Below are positions 18,996 through 29,050 of a stretch of 64,000 nt of DNA, piece after piece (positions within the stretch are counted from its first letter, which is position 1; each line of letters starts with the position of its first letter). A model generated the notes under the pieces. It did no database searches and was not told where the DNA came from. It saw only the letters and a program-made list of their open reading frames with translations. The translations under genes and the position numbers were made by a program. This DNA is from Methyloversatilis discipulorum (lineage in GTDB: Bacteria > Pseudomonadota > Gammaproteobacteria > Burkholderiales > Rhodocyclaceae): assembly GCF_000385375.1 (NCBI RefSeq), contig NZ_ARVV01000001.1, positions 3,844,001 through 3,908,000 of the forward strand, in the 5' to 3' direction.

Positions 18996-19011
18996 TGCAT
19001 CTGTCGTGCCA
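18996..19011 (-). promoter_or_regulatory. Sigma-54 promoter of acoXABC
   Basis: Reading on the minus strand the site is TGGCACGACAGATGCA. The GG and GC elements are separated by exactly 10 nt, and 11 of the 12 constrained positions match TGGCACG-N4-TTGCA. Predicted transcription start is near 18985. The divergent AcoR is a sigma-54 activator, which fits. Confidence 0.85.
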
Positions 19012-19140
19012 GCGCCTCGTCGCCCATCGGCGTTCTGGCGACAAGCCGATGATTCGTAAGAGGTCTGTCACGCCCATCGTCATAGGCCGTCGTTGATCGA
19101 CCGGCACACGCCGGCCGATGAGACGCCGGACACCCGGCGC

Positions 19141-19160
19141 ACTGAGACAGCTGTCTCAGT
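19141..19160. promoter_or_regulatory. Perfect 20-bp palindrome, probable AcoR upstream activating site
   Basis: ACTGAGACAGCTGTCTCAGT is a perfect inverted repeat in the acoX-acoR intergenic region. It lies about 155-175 bp upstream of the predicted acoX start, the usual distance for enhancer-binding proteins. Related copies occur upstream of the porin promoter at 25621-25713. That AcoR binds it is inference. Confidence 0.7.
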
Positions 19161-19292
19161 TTTCGGAGACATTCGTCGCGTTGCTTTCGGACGCGGCAGG
19201 GCCTAACCTCACGCAACAAAAAGGGAAACCTTCCCGCACACGGCAACAGCCGGTGACGGGGGGTTCGCAAGTCCACCACGGAGGAGACGGAC

Positions 19293-21404
19293 ATGAGACA
19301 AGGTCGAGAAATCGCCGACCATGTCGGACGCGTGATGAACATCGTCGAAGGACGATCGCGCCCGGCACAGACTGACCCGGCTTACGAGCGCCTCGCGCGC
19401 TCCTGGCGCAGGTCGCTGAACAAGCACTCCATCGACCCCGGCCTGTCGTCGGTTCCCAAGGTCGTCACCGCCTACGAACTGCGCGAGCACCGCGAGCGCA
19501 TCGAAACCTTCATGCGCATCGCACGTGAGGGCGTAGAGCGGCTGCACCACGAGCTACTGCCGGCCAACTACTGCGTGCTGCTGACCGACGCCACCGGCGT
19601 CACCGTCGACTACCGCACCGTGCCGGCGCTGGAGAAGGAGTTCAAGGACGAGGGCTTCCGCAACGGCACCTGCTGGGCGGAAGAGCACGAGGGCACCTGC
19701 GGCGTCGGCACCACGCTGGCCGACCGTCAGCCCACCCTGGTTCACCGTGGTGAGCACTTCCGTTCGCACAACACGCAATTCACCTGCAGCTCGGCACCGA
19801 TACTCGGGCTGCAGGACGAGCCGATCGCCGTGCTCGATGCCTCGGCGCTGTATTCGCCGGACGCCCGCGAAAGCCAGCTGCTGGTGTTCCGCATGGTGTG
19901 CGACAAGGCGCGCCTGATCGAGGACGCCTACGCGCACTACAGCCTGCGCACCTACTGGACGCTGCAGCTCGGCCAGGTCGCCGAATTCATGCCGGTCGAA
20001 ACCGACTACCTGATCGCCTTCGACGACGACGGCCGCATCGTCGGCGGCAACCGCCGCGCCCGCCAGGAACTGATCAATCACAACGGCCGCCACGCCGAGT
20101 TCCTGCACGACCTGTTCGAGTGCACCGCCAGCGACATCATGGTGTCGGCGCACGCCAGCCCGGGCACGCCCTTCCCGCTGCGCATGATGGCCACCGGGCG
20201 CCGCCTGTTCGCCGTGCTGCGCGCGCCGAACGCACGCTCGCTTGCCCAGGTCACGCAGGCCAAGCCGGTCATTACCGCCGACGACGTGACCGCACCGCGC
20301 GGCTTCCGTCATCTGGCGCTGGGCGATCCGCGGGTCAAGGCCAACGTCGCCTGCGCCGTGAAAGTGGCCAACCGCGACATCCCGGTCATGCTGCTGGGCG
20401 AGACCGGCACCGGCAAGGAAGCGTTCGCGCGCGCCATCCACGACTTCAGCGACCGCGCCAAGCAGCCCTTCGTGGCGCTGAACTGCGCGGCGATTCCGGA
20501 GAGCCTGATCGAGAGCGAACTGTTCGGCTACCGCGACGGTGCCTTCACCGGCGCCCGCAGCAAGGGTGCCAAGGGCAAGATCCTGCAGTCGGACGGCGGC
20601 ACCCTCTTCCTCGACGAAATCGGCGACATGCCGCTGTCGCTGCAGAGCCGCCTGCTGCGCGTGCTGGCCGAAGGCGAAGTGGTGCCGCTGGGTGCCGAAC
20701 AGCCGACGCCGGTGAACCTGCACGTGGTCTGCGCCACCCACCAGGACCTGCCGGAGCTGGTGCGCCAGGGACGCTTCCGCGAAGATCTGTTCTACCGCCT
20801 CAACGGCGCCAGCTTCATGCTGCCGCCGCTGCGCAACCGCGAAGACAAGCGCGAGCTGATACAGCTGGTGCTGCGCGAGGAATGTGCGGCGATGGGCCGC
20901 GAGGAACTGCGCATACCGGAAGAGACGATGGCGCGCCTGCTGAGCTACGACTGGCCGGGCAACATCCGCCAGCTGCGCCACGCCATCCGCTACGCCTGCG
21001 CGATCGCCGACGGCACACAGGTCACCATCGAGCACTTCCCGCAGGAACTGCGCACCAACAACCACAGCCCGCGCGCCACGCTGCAGCCGCCGCCGCAGCA
21101 GCAGATTCCGCAACCGGCGCAGCAGACCCCTGCGATCGCGTCGCCACAGGCCGCGGCACCGCGCGGCGTCGGCGGTGCAGTACCCGATCCGTGCGAACTG
21201 CGCGACGGCGAGCCGCTCAACGAGGCCTGCCTGCAGCTGCGCCAGAAGATGCTCGACGCGCTGCGTCGCAACCACTGGCGGGTGACCGAAACGGCGCGCC
21301 AGCTGGGCATGTCGCGCGCCACCTTCTACCGCAAGATGGCGCGGCTGCGCATCGTCGCACCGAACTATCTGGACGGTGAGGAGCGGATGGTCGAGAACGG
21401 CTGA
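19293..21404 (+). CDS. acoR: Sigma-54-dependent activator of acetoin catabolism
   Basis: 703 residues. The N-terminal sensory region contains a GAF-like domain (about 60-210; [28 protein letters not shown]). The central AAA+ domain has Walker A GETGTGKE (about 368-375), the sigma-54 contact loop GAFTGA (about 417-422), Walker [12 protein letters not shown] and REDLFYRLN. The C-terminus has a Gln/Pro-rich linker and a Fis-type helix-turn-helix ([23 protein letters not shown]). It is divergent from acoX. The ATG at 19293 follows GGAGGAGA. In known AcoR systems acetoin or related molecules activate; the effector here is inferred. Confidence 0.94.
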   Translation: MRQGREIADHVGRVMNIVEGRSRPAQTDPAYERLARSWRRSLNKHSIDPGLSSVPKVVTAYELREHRERIETFMRIAREGVERLHHELLPANYCVLLTDATGVTVDYRTVPALEKEFKDEGFRNGTCWAEEHEGTCGVGTTLADRQPTLVHRGEHFRSHNTQFTCSSAPILGLQDEPIAVLDASALYSPDARESQLLVFRMVCDKARLIEDAYAHYSLRTYWTLQLGQVAEFMPVETDYLIAFDDDGRIVGGNRRARQELINHNGRHAEFLHDLFECTASDIMVSAHASPGTPFPLRMMATGRRLFAVLRAPNARSLAQVTQAKPVITADDVTAPRGFRHLALGDPRVKANVACAVKVANRDIPVMLLGETGTGKEAFARAIHDFSDRAKQPFVALNCAAIPESLIESELFGYRDGAFTGARSKGAKGKILQSDGGTLFLDEIGDMPLSLQSRLLRVLAEGEVVPLGAEQPTPVNLHVVCATHQDLPELVRQGRFREDLFYRLNGASFMLPPLRNREDKRELIQLVLREECAAMGREELRIPEETMARLLSYDWPGNIRQLRHAIRYACAIADGTQVTIEHFPQELRTNNHSPRATLQPPPQQQIPQPAQQTPAIASPQAAAPRGVGGAVPDPCELRDGEPLNEACLQLRQKMLDALRRNHWRVTETARQLGMSRATFYRKMARLRIVAPNYLDGEERMVENG

Positions 21405-21422
21405 GTCCGCGGCACGGACGAG

Positions 21423-21449
21423 AAAAGGGGCGCATCAGGCGCCCCTTTT
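21423..21449 (+). terminator. Intrinsic terminator of acoR
   Basis: AAAA-GGGGCGC, loop ATCAG, GCGCCCC-TTTT: a 7-bp GC stem extended by A/T pairs, 19 nt after the acoR stop. It is nearly symmetrical and may act in both directions. Confidence 0.9.
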
Positions 21450-21536
21450 CTTTTGCATCCGGGATGAGTGAGGCCTCACTGCTTCATGCGTCAGAGGACC
21501 GCTTCCGCATGACGTCCGAGTTGGCGCGCGTGCTCC

Positions 21537-21690
21537 AGTGGGAGCGGCCTTGGCCGCGACGCGGCGATTGCTGGCCGCCGGCTTCGGCATTGGCCGCAGT
21601 CGGGGTCAGAAGACCCCTCCCACAGAATCCTGACCTGGGCTCCGGTCGCGGATCAGAGGCGATCCCTGTGGGAGCGGCCTTGGCCGCGAC
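21537..21690. repeat. REP-like palindrome cluster A
   Basis: The gap 21450-21802 holds three units. GTGGGAGCGGCCTTGGCCGC-type REP units lie at 21537-21560 and 21666-21690. Between them at about 21600-21625 is the second unit type, a GGGGTC-AGAA-GACCCC hairpin ending CTCCCACAG. The same two unit types recur at four other intergenic sites in this window. The inverted CTGTGGGAG/CTCCCACAG ends resemble REP/BIME elements mobilised by RAYT transposases; no RAYT gene is in the window. Confidence 0.85.
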
Positions 21691-21780
21691 GCGGCGCTTG
21701 CGGGCCGCAGTCCTTGATACGGCGCGCTGTCGCTGCCGGAGGACCGCTCACGGATTCAGCGACAGCGCCCGGACGTTCTC

Positions 21781-21796
21781 GCGTTCCGCGGAACGC
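21781..21796 (-). terminator. 16-bp palindrome just after the cytochrome c gene
   Basis: GCGTTCCGCGGAACGC is a perfect palindrome 7 bp beyond the cytochrome c stop codon. It can form an 8-bp hairpin but lacks a T-run, so it is a weak terminator or a transcript-end stabiliser. Confidence 0.5.
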
Positions 21797-21802
21797 CGGC
21801 GA

Positions 21803-22225
21803 TCACTGCGTGCCGAGGAACTTGATGTAGGCAACCAGTTCCCAGATCTGGTCCGGCGAGAAGGCCTGGCCCCAGGGCGGCATGATGTCGGAGCCGCGAC
21901 GACCATGGAAAATCGTCTTGAAGGCCTCGGCGTCCGGCAGATCCTTGCGGCCCTTGAAGTCGGGAGCGCGCCCGCCGACGCCTTCGGAGCCGTGGCAATA
22001 GCCGGCACAGGTCTTGTTGAAACGCTTCTTGCCGGCGGCGATGCGCTCGGGGTCGGTCAGTTCGAACGACGGTTGCGGCAGCGCTTCGGCGGCAGCTTCG
22101 GCATTGGCGAGCACCGGCGAGCTGAGGGTCTGCAGCACGAGTGCGCTGCCCGCAAAAACGACCGTCCGAAGACCGGCGGAGATGGAGAAGGCACGGGTCG
22201 TGCCGCTGAGCTTGCGTGTAGTCAT
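21803..22225 (-). CDS. Periplasmic c-type cytochrome with a CX3CH haem motif
   Basis: 140 residues. An N-terminal signal peptide (hydrophobic AGLRTVVFAGSALVLQTLS, cleavage near VLA-N) precedes a single cytochrome c domain. The haem site reads C73-A-G-Y-C77-H78, with three residues between the cysteines instead of two. The likely axial Met is in SDIMPPWG. It lies downstream of the PQQ-dehydrogenase on the same strand, separated by a terminator, and should be its electron acceptor, as in other quinoprotein alcohol dehydrogenase systems. The ATG at 22225 has an AGGAAAG site. Confidence 0.88.
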   Translation of the reverse strand: MTTRKLSGTTRAFSISAGLRTVVFAGSALVLQTLSSPVLANAEAAAEALPQPSFELTDPERIAAGKKRFNKTCAGYCHGSEGVGGRAPDFKGRKDLPDAEAFKTIFHGRRGSDIMPPWGQAFSPDQIWELVAYIKFLGTQ

Positions 22226-22391
22226 GGTTCTGCTTTCCTGCCCGGTTGAAACAATGGTTCTGATTTTCATGCGCACATTGAACCCACCCGTCCCGAGACC
22301 GGGATGCGCCATCCGCTCGAACCTGTCTGCAGGCTCAACGCGCGGGACGACGGGAGGGTTGAATCTGGGCATGCGACGAGGGAGTCTGCAC

Positions 22392-22424
22392 AAAAAAAGA
22401 CAGGCGGTCACTCCCGTTACCGCC
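22392..22424 (-). terminator. Intrinsic terminator after the PQQ-dehydrogenase
   Basis: On the minus strand GGCGGT, a 10-nt loop, ACCGCC, then TGTC and seven T (22398-22392). It ends the porin/PQQ-dehydrogenase transcript about 70 nt after the stop codon and separates it from the cytochrome c gene, which therefore needs read-through or its own promoter. Confidence 0.85.
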
Positions 22425-22445
22425 CGTAAATGAGGAGACTTACAA

Positions 22446-22475
22446 CACCCCGCCGTGTGTCCGCACGACGGGGTG
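22446..22475 (-). terminator. Hairpin directly after the PQQ-dehydrogenase gene
   Basis: CACCCCGCCGTG and CACGACGGGGTG pair over 12 bp with one mismatch, 19 nt after the stop codon. There is no T-run; together with the downstream T-rich hairpin it forms a double structure at the 3' end. Confidence 0.6.
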
Positions 22476-22493
22476 GGTGACGCACTTACTTCC

Positions 22494-24185
22494 TTACTCC
22501 AGCGTGAAGGCAACCATCGCCGCACCACCCGGCAGATCCTTGATCTGCGGGAAGGCACCGGCCAGGAAGCCCGGGGCATGCGAACCGAGACCGGTCGGGA
22601 AGACGATGTACTGCTTGCCCTTGACCGAGTAGCTGACCGGGCCGCCACGCAGACCGGAGCCGGCGTTGAAGGTCCACAGTTCCTTGCCGGTGTCGGCGTC
22701 GTAACCGTAGATCTTGCCTTCCATGTCACCGGTGAATACCAGACCACCGGCGGTGGTCAGCACCGACGACAGCGGCGGCAGGTCGTACTTGATCGACCAC
22801 TTGCGCTTGCCGGTGATCGGGTCACGCGCGTCCAGGCGACCGTGCGGCTTGGTGCCCGGCGGCGGTACCAGCTTGATCGACTCGATACCCAGCGACAGCG
22901 AGGACACGGCCTTCAGGTTGTCCGGATCGTCCTTGCCGGCGACCACTTCGTTACACACTTCCATCGCGTGCGAGTACCACAGGCCGGTGCCCGGGTTGTA
23001 GGCGCCGTGGTTCCAGCTGCGCGCACCGAGCAGGTTCGGGCAGAAGGTCTTCACCTTGTCGACTTCCGGGTAGATCGGATCGATCAGCGCGCCGGTCTTC
23101 GGGTCGATGCCCTTGACCCAGTTCACGTTCTCGGCGAACTGCCACACGTTCTCGAGCTTGCCGTCCTTCTTGTCCATCACGAACACGAAGCCGCCCTTGT
23201 TCAGGTGCACGATGACGTCCTTGCCGTCCTTCTGCACCACCAGCGCCTCGTAGGCCGAGTCGTAGTCCCACGAATCGTTCGGCACTTCCTGACGGTGCCA
23301 CTTCACCTTGCCGGTCTTCGGATCGAGCGCGAGCAGCGTGGCGGTGTAGAGGTTGTCGCCCTTGCGGTCGTAGTTGTAGTAGTCGGGTGCGGCGTTCGAC
23401 GTACCAATGTAGATGGTGTCGGTCTTGGCGTCGTAGGTGCCCGGCATCCAGGCGCTGCCGCCGCCGACCTTGCCGCTGTCGCCCGGCCAGCTCTTCGGAT
23501 CGTTCTTGATCACGTCGAAGGTCCACACCGGCTTGCCGGTGTCGGCGTTCACCGCGTAGATCTTGCCCGAGATCGGCTGGTCGCCGCCGGTGGTGCCGCC
23601 GAACAGCACGTTGCCGGCCAGCTGCGGCGGCGCCGAGAACAGTGCGCCGTACTGGTTCTTCGGATCGGTGAGCTGCGTCGACCACACTTCCTTGCCCGTC
23701 TTCTGGTCGAGCGCGATGAAGCGGCCGTCCAGCGTGCCGACGTACACCTTGCCGCGGCCCACGGTCACGCCGCGGCTGGCCGCACCGTAGAACACCTGGT
23801 CGACGATCTTGTCGAGCTTGGGTGCGTATTGCCAGATGGTCTTGCCGGTGGCCGCGTCGATGGCCCACACGTTGTTGTTGGCCGAGATCGAGTACATCAC
23901 GCCGTCGATCACGATGGGCGTGGCCTGCAGACCGTGCGTGATGGTGCCCGGCTGGTGGATCCACGCCACCTTGAGCTTCTTCACGTTGTCACGGTTGATC
24001 TGGTTCAGCGGGCTGAAGCGCCAGGCGTTGCTGGTGCGGTGGTATTGCGGCCAGTTGTTCGGATCTTCGAAGCCGGGGCCGCTCTGCGCAACGGCCGGGC
24101 TCACTGCAAACACCGACAGCATCGACGCAGCGGCTACGGCGGCGGCGGATGCGGTCAGGCGGAACTGCTTGCGAATCGAATTCAT
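22494..24185 (-). CDS. PQQ-dependent alcohol dehydrogenase (methanol/ethanol family)
   Basis: 563 residues with a Sec signal (cleavage near AVA-Q) and an eight-bladed propeller rich in GK-WQ/W-type repeats. The catalytic Asp307 lies in SWDYDSAYE. The residue two positions on is also Asp (Asp309), the arrangement reported for lanthanide-using enzymes, where calcium forms have another residue. Metal-ligand Asn in TSNAAPDY is present. The usual vicinal Cys-Cys disulfide near residue 130 is missing: the region reads VFYGAASRG instead of CCDVVNRG. The second cysteine pair (TFCPNLLG, MEVCNE) is kept. It is co-transcribed with the porin and adjacent to cytochrome c. Substrate unproven; context favours 2,3-butanediol or a similar alcohol. 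Confidence 0.93.
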   Translation of the reverse strand: MNSIRKQFRLTASAAAVAAASMLSVFAVSPAVAQSGPGFEDPNNWPQYHRTSNAWRFSPLNQINRDNVKKLKVAWIHQPGTITHGLQATPIVIDGVMYSISANNNVWAIDAATGKTIWQYAPKLDKIVDQVFYGAASRGVTVGRGKVYVGTLDGRFIALDQKTGKEVWSTQLTDPKNQYGALFSAPPQLAGNVLFGGTTGGDQPISGKIYAVNADTGKPVWTFDVIKNDPKSWPGDSGKVGGGSAWMPGTYDAKTDTIYIGTSNAAPDYYNYDRKGDNLYTATLLALDPKTGKVKWHRQEVPNDSWDYDSAYEALVVQKDGKDVIVHLNKGGFVFVMDKKDGKLENVWQFAENVNWVKGIDPKTGALIDPIYPEVDKVKTFCPNLLGARSWNHGAYNPGTGLWYSHAMEVCNEVVAGKDDPDNLKAVSSLSLGIESIKLVPPPGTKPHGRLDARDPITGKRKWSIKYDLPPLSSVLTTAGGLVFTGDMEGKIYGYDADTGKELWTFNAGSGLRGGPVSYSVKGKQYIVFPTGLGSHAPGFLAGAFPQIKDLPGGAAMVAFTLE

Positions 24186-24213
24186 CGATCAGGTCTCCTT
24201 GGTTTTTAGAATG

Positions 24214-24242
24214 CGGCGGCGGGTTTCCACACCCTGCCGCCG
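24214..24242 (-). other. Hairpin between porin and PQQ-dehydrogenase genes
   Basis: In the 78-nt gap a GC-rich stem of about 10 bp with one bulge (CGGCGGC-A-GGG with CCCGCCGCCG) can form on the minus transcript. No T-run follows, so it may act as an RNA-processing or stability element that sets different porin and dehydrogenase levels. Confidence 0.45.
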
Positions 24243-24263
24243 TTTGCTGCAGACGCGAGCGCC

Positions 24264-25460
24264 TTAGAACATGAAGTTCAGACCGACGTTGAGCAGCGTG
24301 CTCTTCTCACCCGCCGTCACGCCCGCTGCGACGATGCTGGTACGCAGCGTTGCGCCCGGGTCGGCATCGGCGAAGGCGGCCTGAATGTACAGCGTGGTGT
24401 CGGGGCGCCACTGGTAGTCATTGCTGATCACGATGAACTTGGTTTCATCGCTCTTGTTGGCGTCGTCCTTGTTCAGATAGAAGGCGAGCGTAGCCGAGTT
24501 CTTGGCGCTCCACTTCCAGTCCAGACCGGTACCGAAGCCATTGACGTCGAACAGCTGGTTGCCCGCCGTGTTGTCGTTCTTGGCGTTCATCCAGTTGTTC
24601 TTCCAGGTGAAGTCGCCGAACGGAATGGCGAAGCCGAGCGAGGTGTGATCGACCACCTTCTTGCCGGACTGCTCGTCGTGGAAGGCCTGGTAGGAACCGG
24701 ACAGCGTGATCGGACCGTTGTAGGTCAGACCCAGCGCGTAGGCGCTATTGTCCTTGAAGTCGCCGGCCTGACCGCCGAAGGAGTACAGCACACCCATGGT
24801 GACCGGACCCCAGGTGTTGCGGTATTGCACGGCGTTGTTCATGAAGATGCCAACGTCGTTGTTCGTGTTGCGACCGCTGCCGTTGTTCGGGTTGAAGGTC
24901 GTGAACAGCTGACCGTAGGCCCAGGCGTACAGGTTGGAGAACTGCTCCTTGAACGCGCGCGGTTCGGTGCCGATGTGGGCCAGCAGCGCCGGGCCGTACT
25001 GACGGCCGAGGGTCAGGCTACCCCAGTCGCCGCGCACACCCAGGTTGGCCTGACGACGGAACAGCGGGGTGTTGATGCCGCCGGGGCCGGTGCCCGACGC
25101 GTCGCCGGTGCCGTGCAGGAAACCGTTGTTGGTGTCGAAGTGCGATTCGAGGTTGAAGAAGGCGGTCAGGTTCACGTCGAGCTCGCGCTCACCCTTGAAG
25201 CCGATGACCGTTTGACGCAGACCGCTGGTTTCCATCGACGTCTTGCTGTCACCGGTCGCGTTCGCATCGCTGTTATAGAGCATGCCGACGTCGATGATGC
25301 CGAACATCGACAGTTTGGTACCACCGAATTCGCCAATGACGATGTCGGCCATCGCCGGCGTCGACATCACACAGAGTGCAGCCACGGCGGCAGCGCCAGC
25401 CGTGAGCTTGCGGGTTTGGGTAAAGGTGCTGTTCAGCGACTTGCGTCCAGTTCTTGTCAT
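24264..25460 (-). CDS. Gram-negative porin, OmpC-like (16-stranded type)
   Basis: 398 residues with a signal peptide (AALCVMSTPAMA-D). The mature part shows alternating beta-strand pattern, SMFGIIDVGMLYN, LGVRGDWGSLTLGRQYGPA and a C-terminal phenylalanine (NVGLNFMF), all typical of betaproteobacterial general porins. It is the first gene of an operon with the PQQ-dehydrogenase (78-nt gap), suggesting it lets the alcohol substrate into the periplasm. The ATG at 25460 follows AGGAGGGGAAC. A sigma-54 promoter and AcoR-like sites lie upstream, so expression is probably substrate-induced. Confidence 0.92.
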   Translation of the reverse strand: MTRTGRKSLNSTFTQTRKLTAGAAAVAALCVMSTPAMADIVIGEFGGTKLSMFGIIDVGMLYNSDANATGDSKTSMETSGLRQTVIGFKGERELDVNLTAFFNLESHFDTNNGFLHGTGDASGTGPGGINTPLFRRQANLGVRGDWGSLTLGRQYGPALLAHIGTEPRAFKEQFSNLYAWAYGQLFTTFNPNNGSGRNTNNDVGIFMNNAVQYRNTWGPVTMGVLYSFGGQAGDFKDNSAYALGLTYNGPITLSGSYQAFHDEQSGKKVVDHTSLGFAIPFGDFTWKNNWMNAKNDNTAGNQLFDVNGFGTGLDWKWSAKNSATLAFYLNKDDANKSDETKFIVISNDYQWRPDTTLYIQAAFADADPGATLRTSIVAAGVTAGEKSTLLNVGLNFMF

Positions 25461-25541
25461 GTTCCCCTCCTAGGTGATGCTGTTGATTGGTCCTGGTTGA
25501 ATGCGGCGCCTGCATGTTCGGGTCACCGTCGGAGGGCTTAA

Positions 25542-25557
25542 GGCAGCATTCATGCCA
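25542..25557 (-). promoter_or_regulatory. Probable sigma-54 promoter of the porin/PQQ-dehydrogenase operon
   Basis: On the minus strand TGGCATGAATGCTGCC. The essential GG-N10-GC spacing is kept; TGGCATG and CTGCC each deviate by one to two bases from consensus. Predicted start is near 25531, giving a leader of about 70 nt. Support comes from the AcoR-like palindromes 65-155 bp further upstream. Confidence 0.6.
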
Positions 25558-25620
25558 CTGAAGCAATTGCCCGCAAACCCGCATGGACACTGGGGGTATG
25601 CCTACGAGATCGCGGAGGGC

Positions 25621-25713
25621 TGCGACAGCTGTACGGGTGAGACGCCTGAAAGCTGCGACAGCTGTCTCGACATCGAAGGGGGCGGTGGTGAGATAGTTGA
25701 GACAGCCGGCGCA
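25621..25713. promoter_or_regulatory. Cluster of AcoR-like palindromic sites
   Basis: Three copies related to the acoX palindrome. TGCGACAGCTGTCTCG at 25654-25669 matches its 16-bp core at 14 positions. TGCGACAGCTGTACGG at 25621-25636 keeps one half and the centre. TGAGACAGC at 25698-25706 is a single half-site. They lie about 90-180 bp upstream of the predicted porin start. They also sit before thiC on the other strand, so thiC could be affected too. Confidence 0.6.
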
Positions 25714-25749
25714 CGCGCCGCAGGCTGGGGCTTACGGGCACGACGGTCG

Positions 25750-25809
25750 GGCCACGTCGCGTGGCCTGGAACTTGCGTTGTCGTACCGACGAGGTGCGGT
25801 AGACGCACC
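25750..25809 (+). promoter_or_regulatory. thiC upstream region: two hairpins, no TPP riboswitch recognised
   Basis: GGCCACG-TCG-CGTGGCC (25750-25766) and GGTGCG-GTAGA-CGCACC (25793-25809) are perfect stem-loops in front of thiC. I looked for THI-box landmarks (CTGAGA, ACCC-TGAACCTGA and the GCG-AGGGA end) in 25461-25862 and did not find them. The hairpins may be leader structure or the remains of a terminator; function is unknown. Confidence 0.4.
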
Positions 25810-25823
25810 CCTCGCATACCTAG

Positions 25824-27779
<1,956 letters not shown>

Positions 27780-27797
27780 GGCGGAGGGCCGCCTCTC

Positions 27798-28070
27798 TGT
27801 GGGAGCGAGCTTGCTCGCGATACAGCGGTGATCGAAGGCACCGACTCCGCTTCGGGCTGCTATCGCGAGCAAGCTCGCTCCCACAAAAACGGGCTCCGGT
27901 GACGAAGGGGGGCGATCCTTGCGGGAGCGGCTTTGGCCGCAACAGGGCCTCTGCTATCGGCGGGCTTCGATGCAGGCTGCCGTCGGGGTCAAGACCCCTC
28001 CCACAGAACCCCGGCCCGTGCTCAGCCGGGTGCCGGGCGCATCCCCTGTGGGAGCGGCCTTGGCCGCGAC
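27798..28070. repeat. REP-like palindrome cluster B
   Basis: The 494-bp gap after thiC is largely repeat. TGTGGGAGCGAGCTTGCTCG-type units face each other at 27798-27821 and 27862-27885. A diverged unit lies at 27920-27942, the GGGGTC-AA-GACCCC second unit type at 27982-28006, and another GCGGCCTTGGCCGC unit at 28046-28070. From 28071 to 28220 I see no gene, only separated GAGACAG/CTGTCTC half-sites at 28180-28206. Confidence 0.85.
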
Positions 28071-28220
28071 GGGGACGCGGCCAGCCGCAGGTCGCGATTC
28101 AGACCACCGTCGCAAGCCACACTCGCTTCCACTGAGGGGCAGGTTTTCGATCGGCCTGCTGAGTCCGCCTGATACAGGCGAGACAGGTCGACCGGTCAAC
28201 TGTCTCACCGGCGTCTCGTC

Positions 28221-28249
28221 GCATCCGGACCGCGAGGCGGTCCGGATGC
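28221..28249 (-). terminator. Strong hairpin downstream of the lipoprotein gene
   Basis: GCATCCGGACCGC and GCGGTCCGGATGC form a perfect 13-bp stem with a 3-nt loop, 25 nt past the stop of the lipoprotein gene. No T-run is present, so it may be a rho-independent-like pause or an RNA end protector. Confidence 0.6.
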
Positions 28250-28273
28250 CTTGCGGTGTGCTGCGGGCGCCGC

Positions 28274-28843
28274 TTACTGCAGCGCCTTGATCTGTTCCGG
28301 CGTCAGTCCTTTCAATGCATCGGCCGCCGACTTGCGCGCCAGGTCGCGGTCGGTTTCGATGATGGCGTGCACCGAATTCATCACCTTGTCATTGGCCGCT
28401 GCCGCCTCTTCCTTCGTGATCTGGCCTGCGGCCAGGCGCTCGCAGGTGCGGTACAGCGACTCGCGCAGGAAGGACAGCATCTGCGCGCGCTCGGCCAGGC
28501 GGACGACATTGGCATCGACCTGCCCGTTGCCCGCCGCCTTGCCGGAGGCTTCCAGCTGGGCGATCAGCTTGAGCGTGCTGTCGGCGCCGGGTTCGGTGCA
28601 GCCCGGTCCCATGCGCGCCGCGCGCGAAGCGGCGACCGTCTTTTCGTCGGACGTACCGCCACCGCCAAAGAGCGGCTTGGCTTCGGACGACGGGGGCATC
28701 GAGCTGCGGGAGTGTTCGTACTTAGCCCAGTAATTCTTGTGGGTCTCCGTCGAGTTGTCGCGAGCGGCCGTCGACGAGCCCAGGCCGGAACAGCCTGCCA
28801 GCAGCACGGCGACGCAGCACGCGGTCATCAGCGAAGATTTCAT
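28274..28843 (-). CDS. Hypothetical lipoprotein
   Basis: 189 residues. The N-terminus has a lipobox (VAVLLAGC-S), so the protein should be lipid-anchored after cleavage before Cys18. The mature part is polar, with an Asn/Ser-rich start and a helical, charged C-terminal half (VVRLAERAQMLSFLRESLYRTCERL, ending TPEQIKALQ). Two further cysteines (GPGCTEP and RTCERL) could form a disulfide. I do not recognise a family. The start at 28843 has GGAGTCACC upstream. It is divergent from chrA and isolated from other genes by repeats, so context gives no clue. Confidence 0.75.
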   Translation of the reverse strand: MKSSLMTACCVAVLLAGCSGLGSSTAARDNSTETHKNYWAKYEHSRSSMPPSSEAKPLFGGGGTSDEKTVAASRAARMGPGCTEPGADSTLKLIAQLEASGKAAGNGQVDANVVRLAERAQMLSFLRESLYRTCERLAAGQITKEEAAAANDKVMNSVHAIIETDRDLARKSAADALKGLTPEQIKALQ

Positions 28844-29050
28844 GGTGACTCCTTTGTTTTCGAGTAGTAGGTAATGTGACCCGTCGCCGACCAGCAGCCG
28901 ATTGCCGGAACGCTCCTCTACGTCACGGCAGACAACGCGTCGATCGCTACCTGCAAGATGCGGGCCAGCAACCAGTCATTGCAGGGCGGCGTCCGCAGGG
29001 CAGAATGCGCACCTGATCGACATTCCGTGCCTGCCCGCCACCTGCCGCCG

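Noticed and set aside
22266..22283. GG-N10-GC match on the minus strand before the cytochrome c gene, considered as a sigma-54 promoter
   Set aside because: Only the GG and GC pairs fit; the flanking -24 and -12 bases do not match, and no AcoR-like palindrome is upstream.
27798..28070. Regularly recurring short repeats, considered as a CRISPR array
   Set aside because: Units are palindromic, of two types, in both orientations and with irregular spacing; no cas genes are present. They fit REP-like elements.
28180..28206. GAGACAG and CTGTCTC half-sites similar to the AcoR-like palindrome
   Set aside because: The halves are 13 bp apart and no gene starts nearby, so a regulatory role is not supported.
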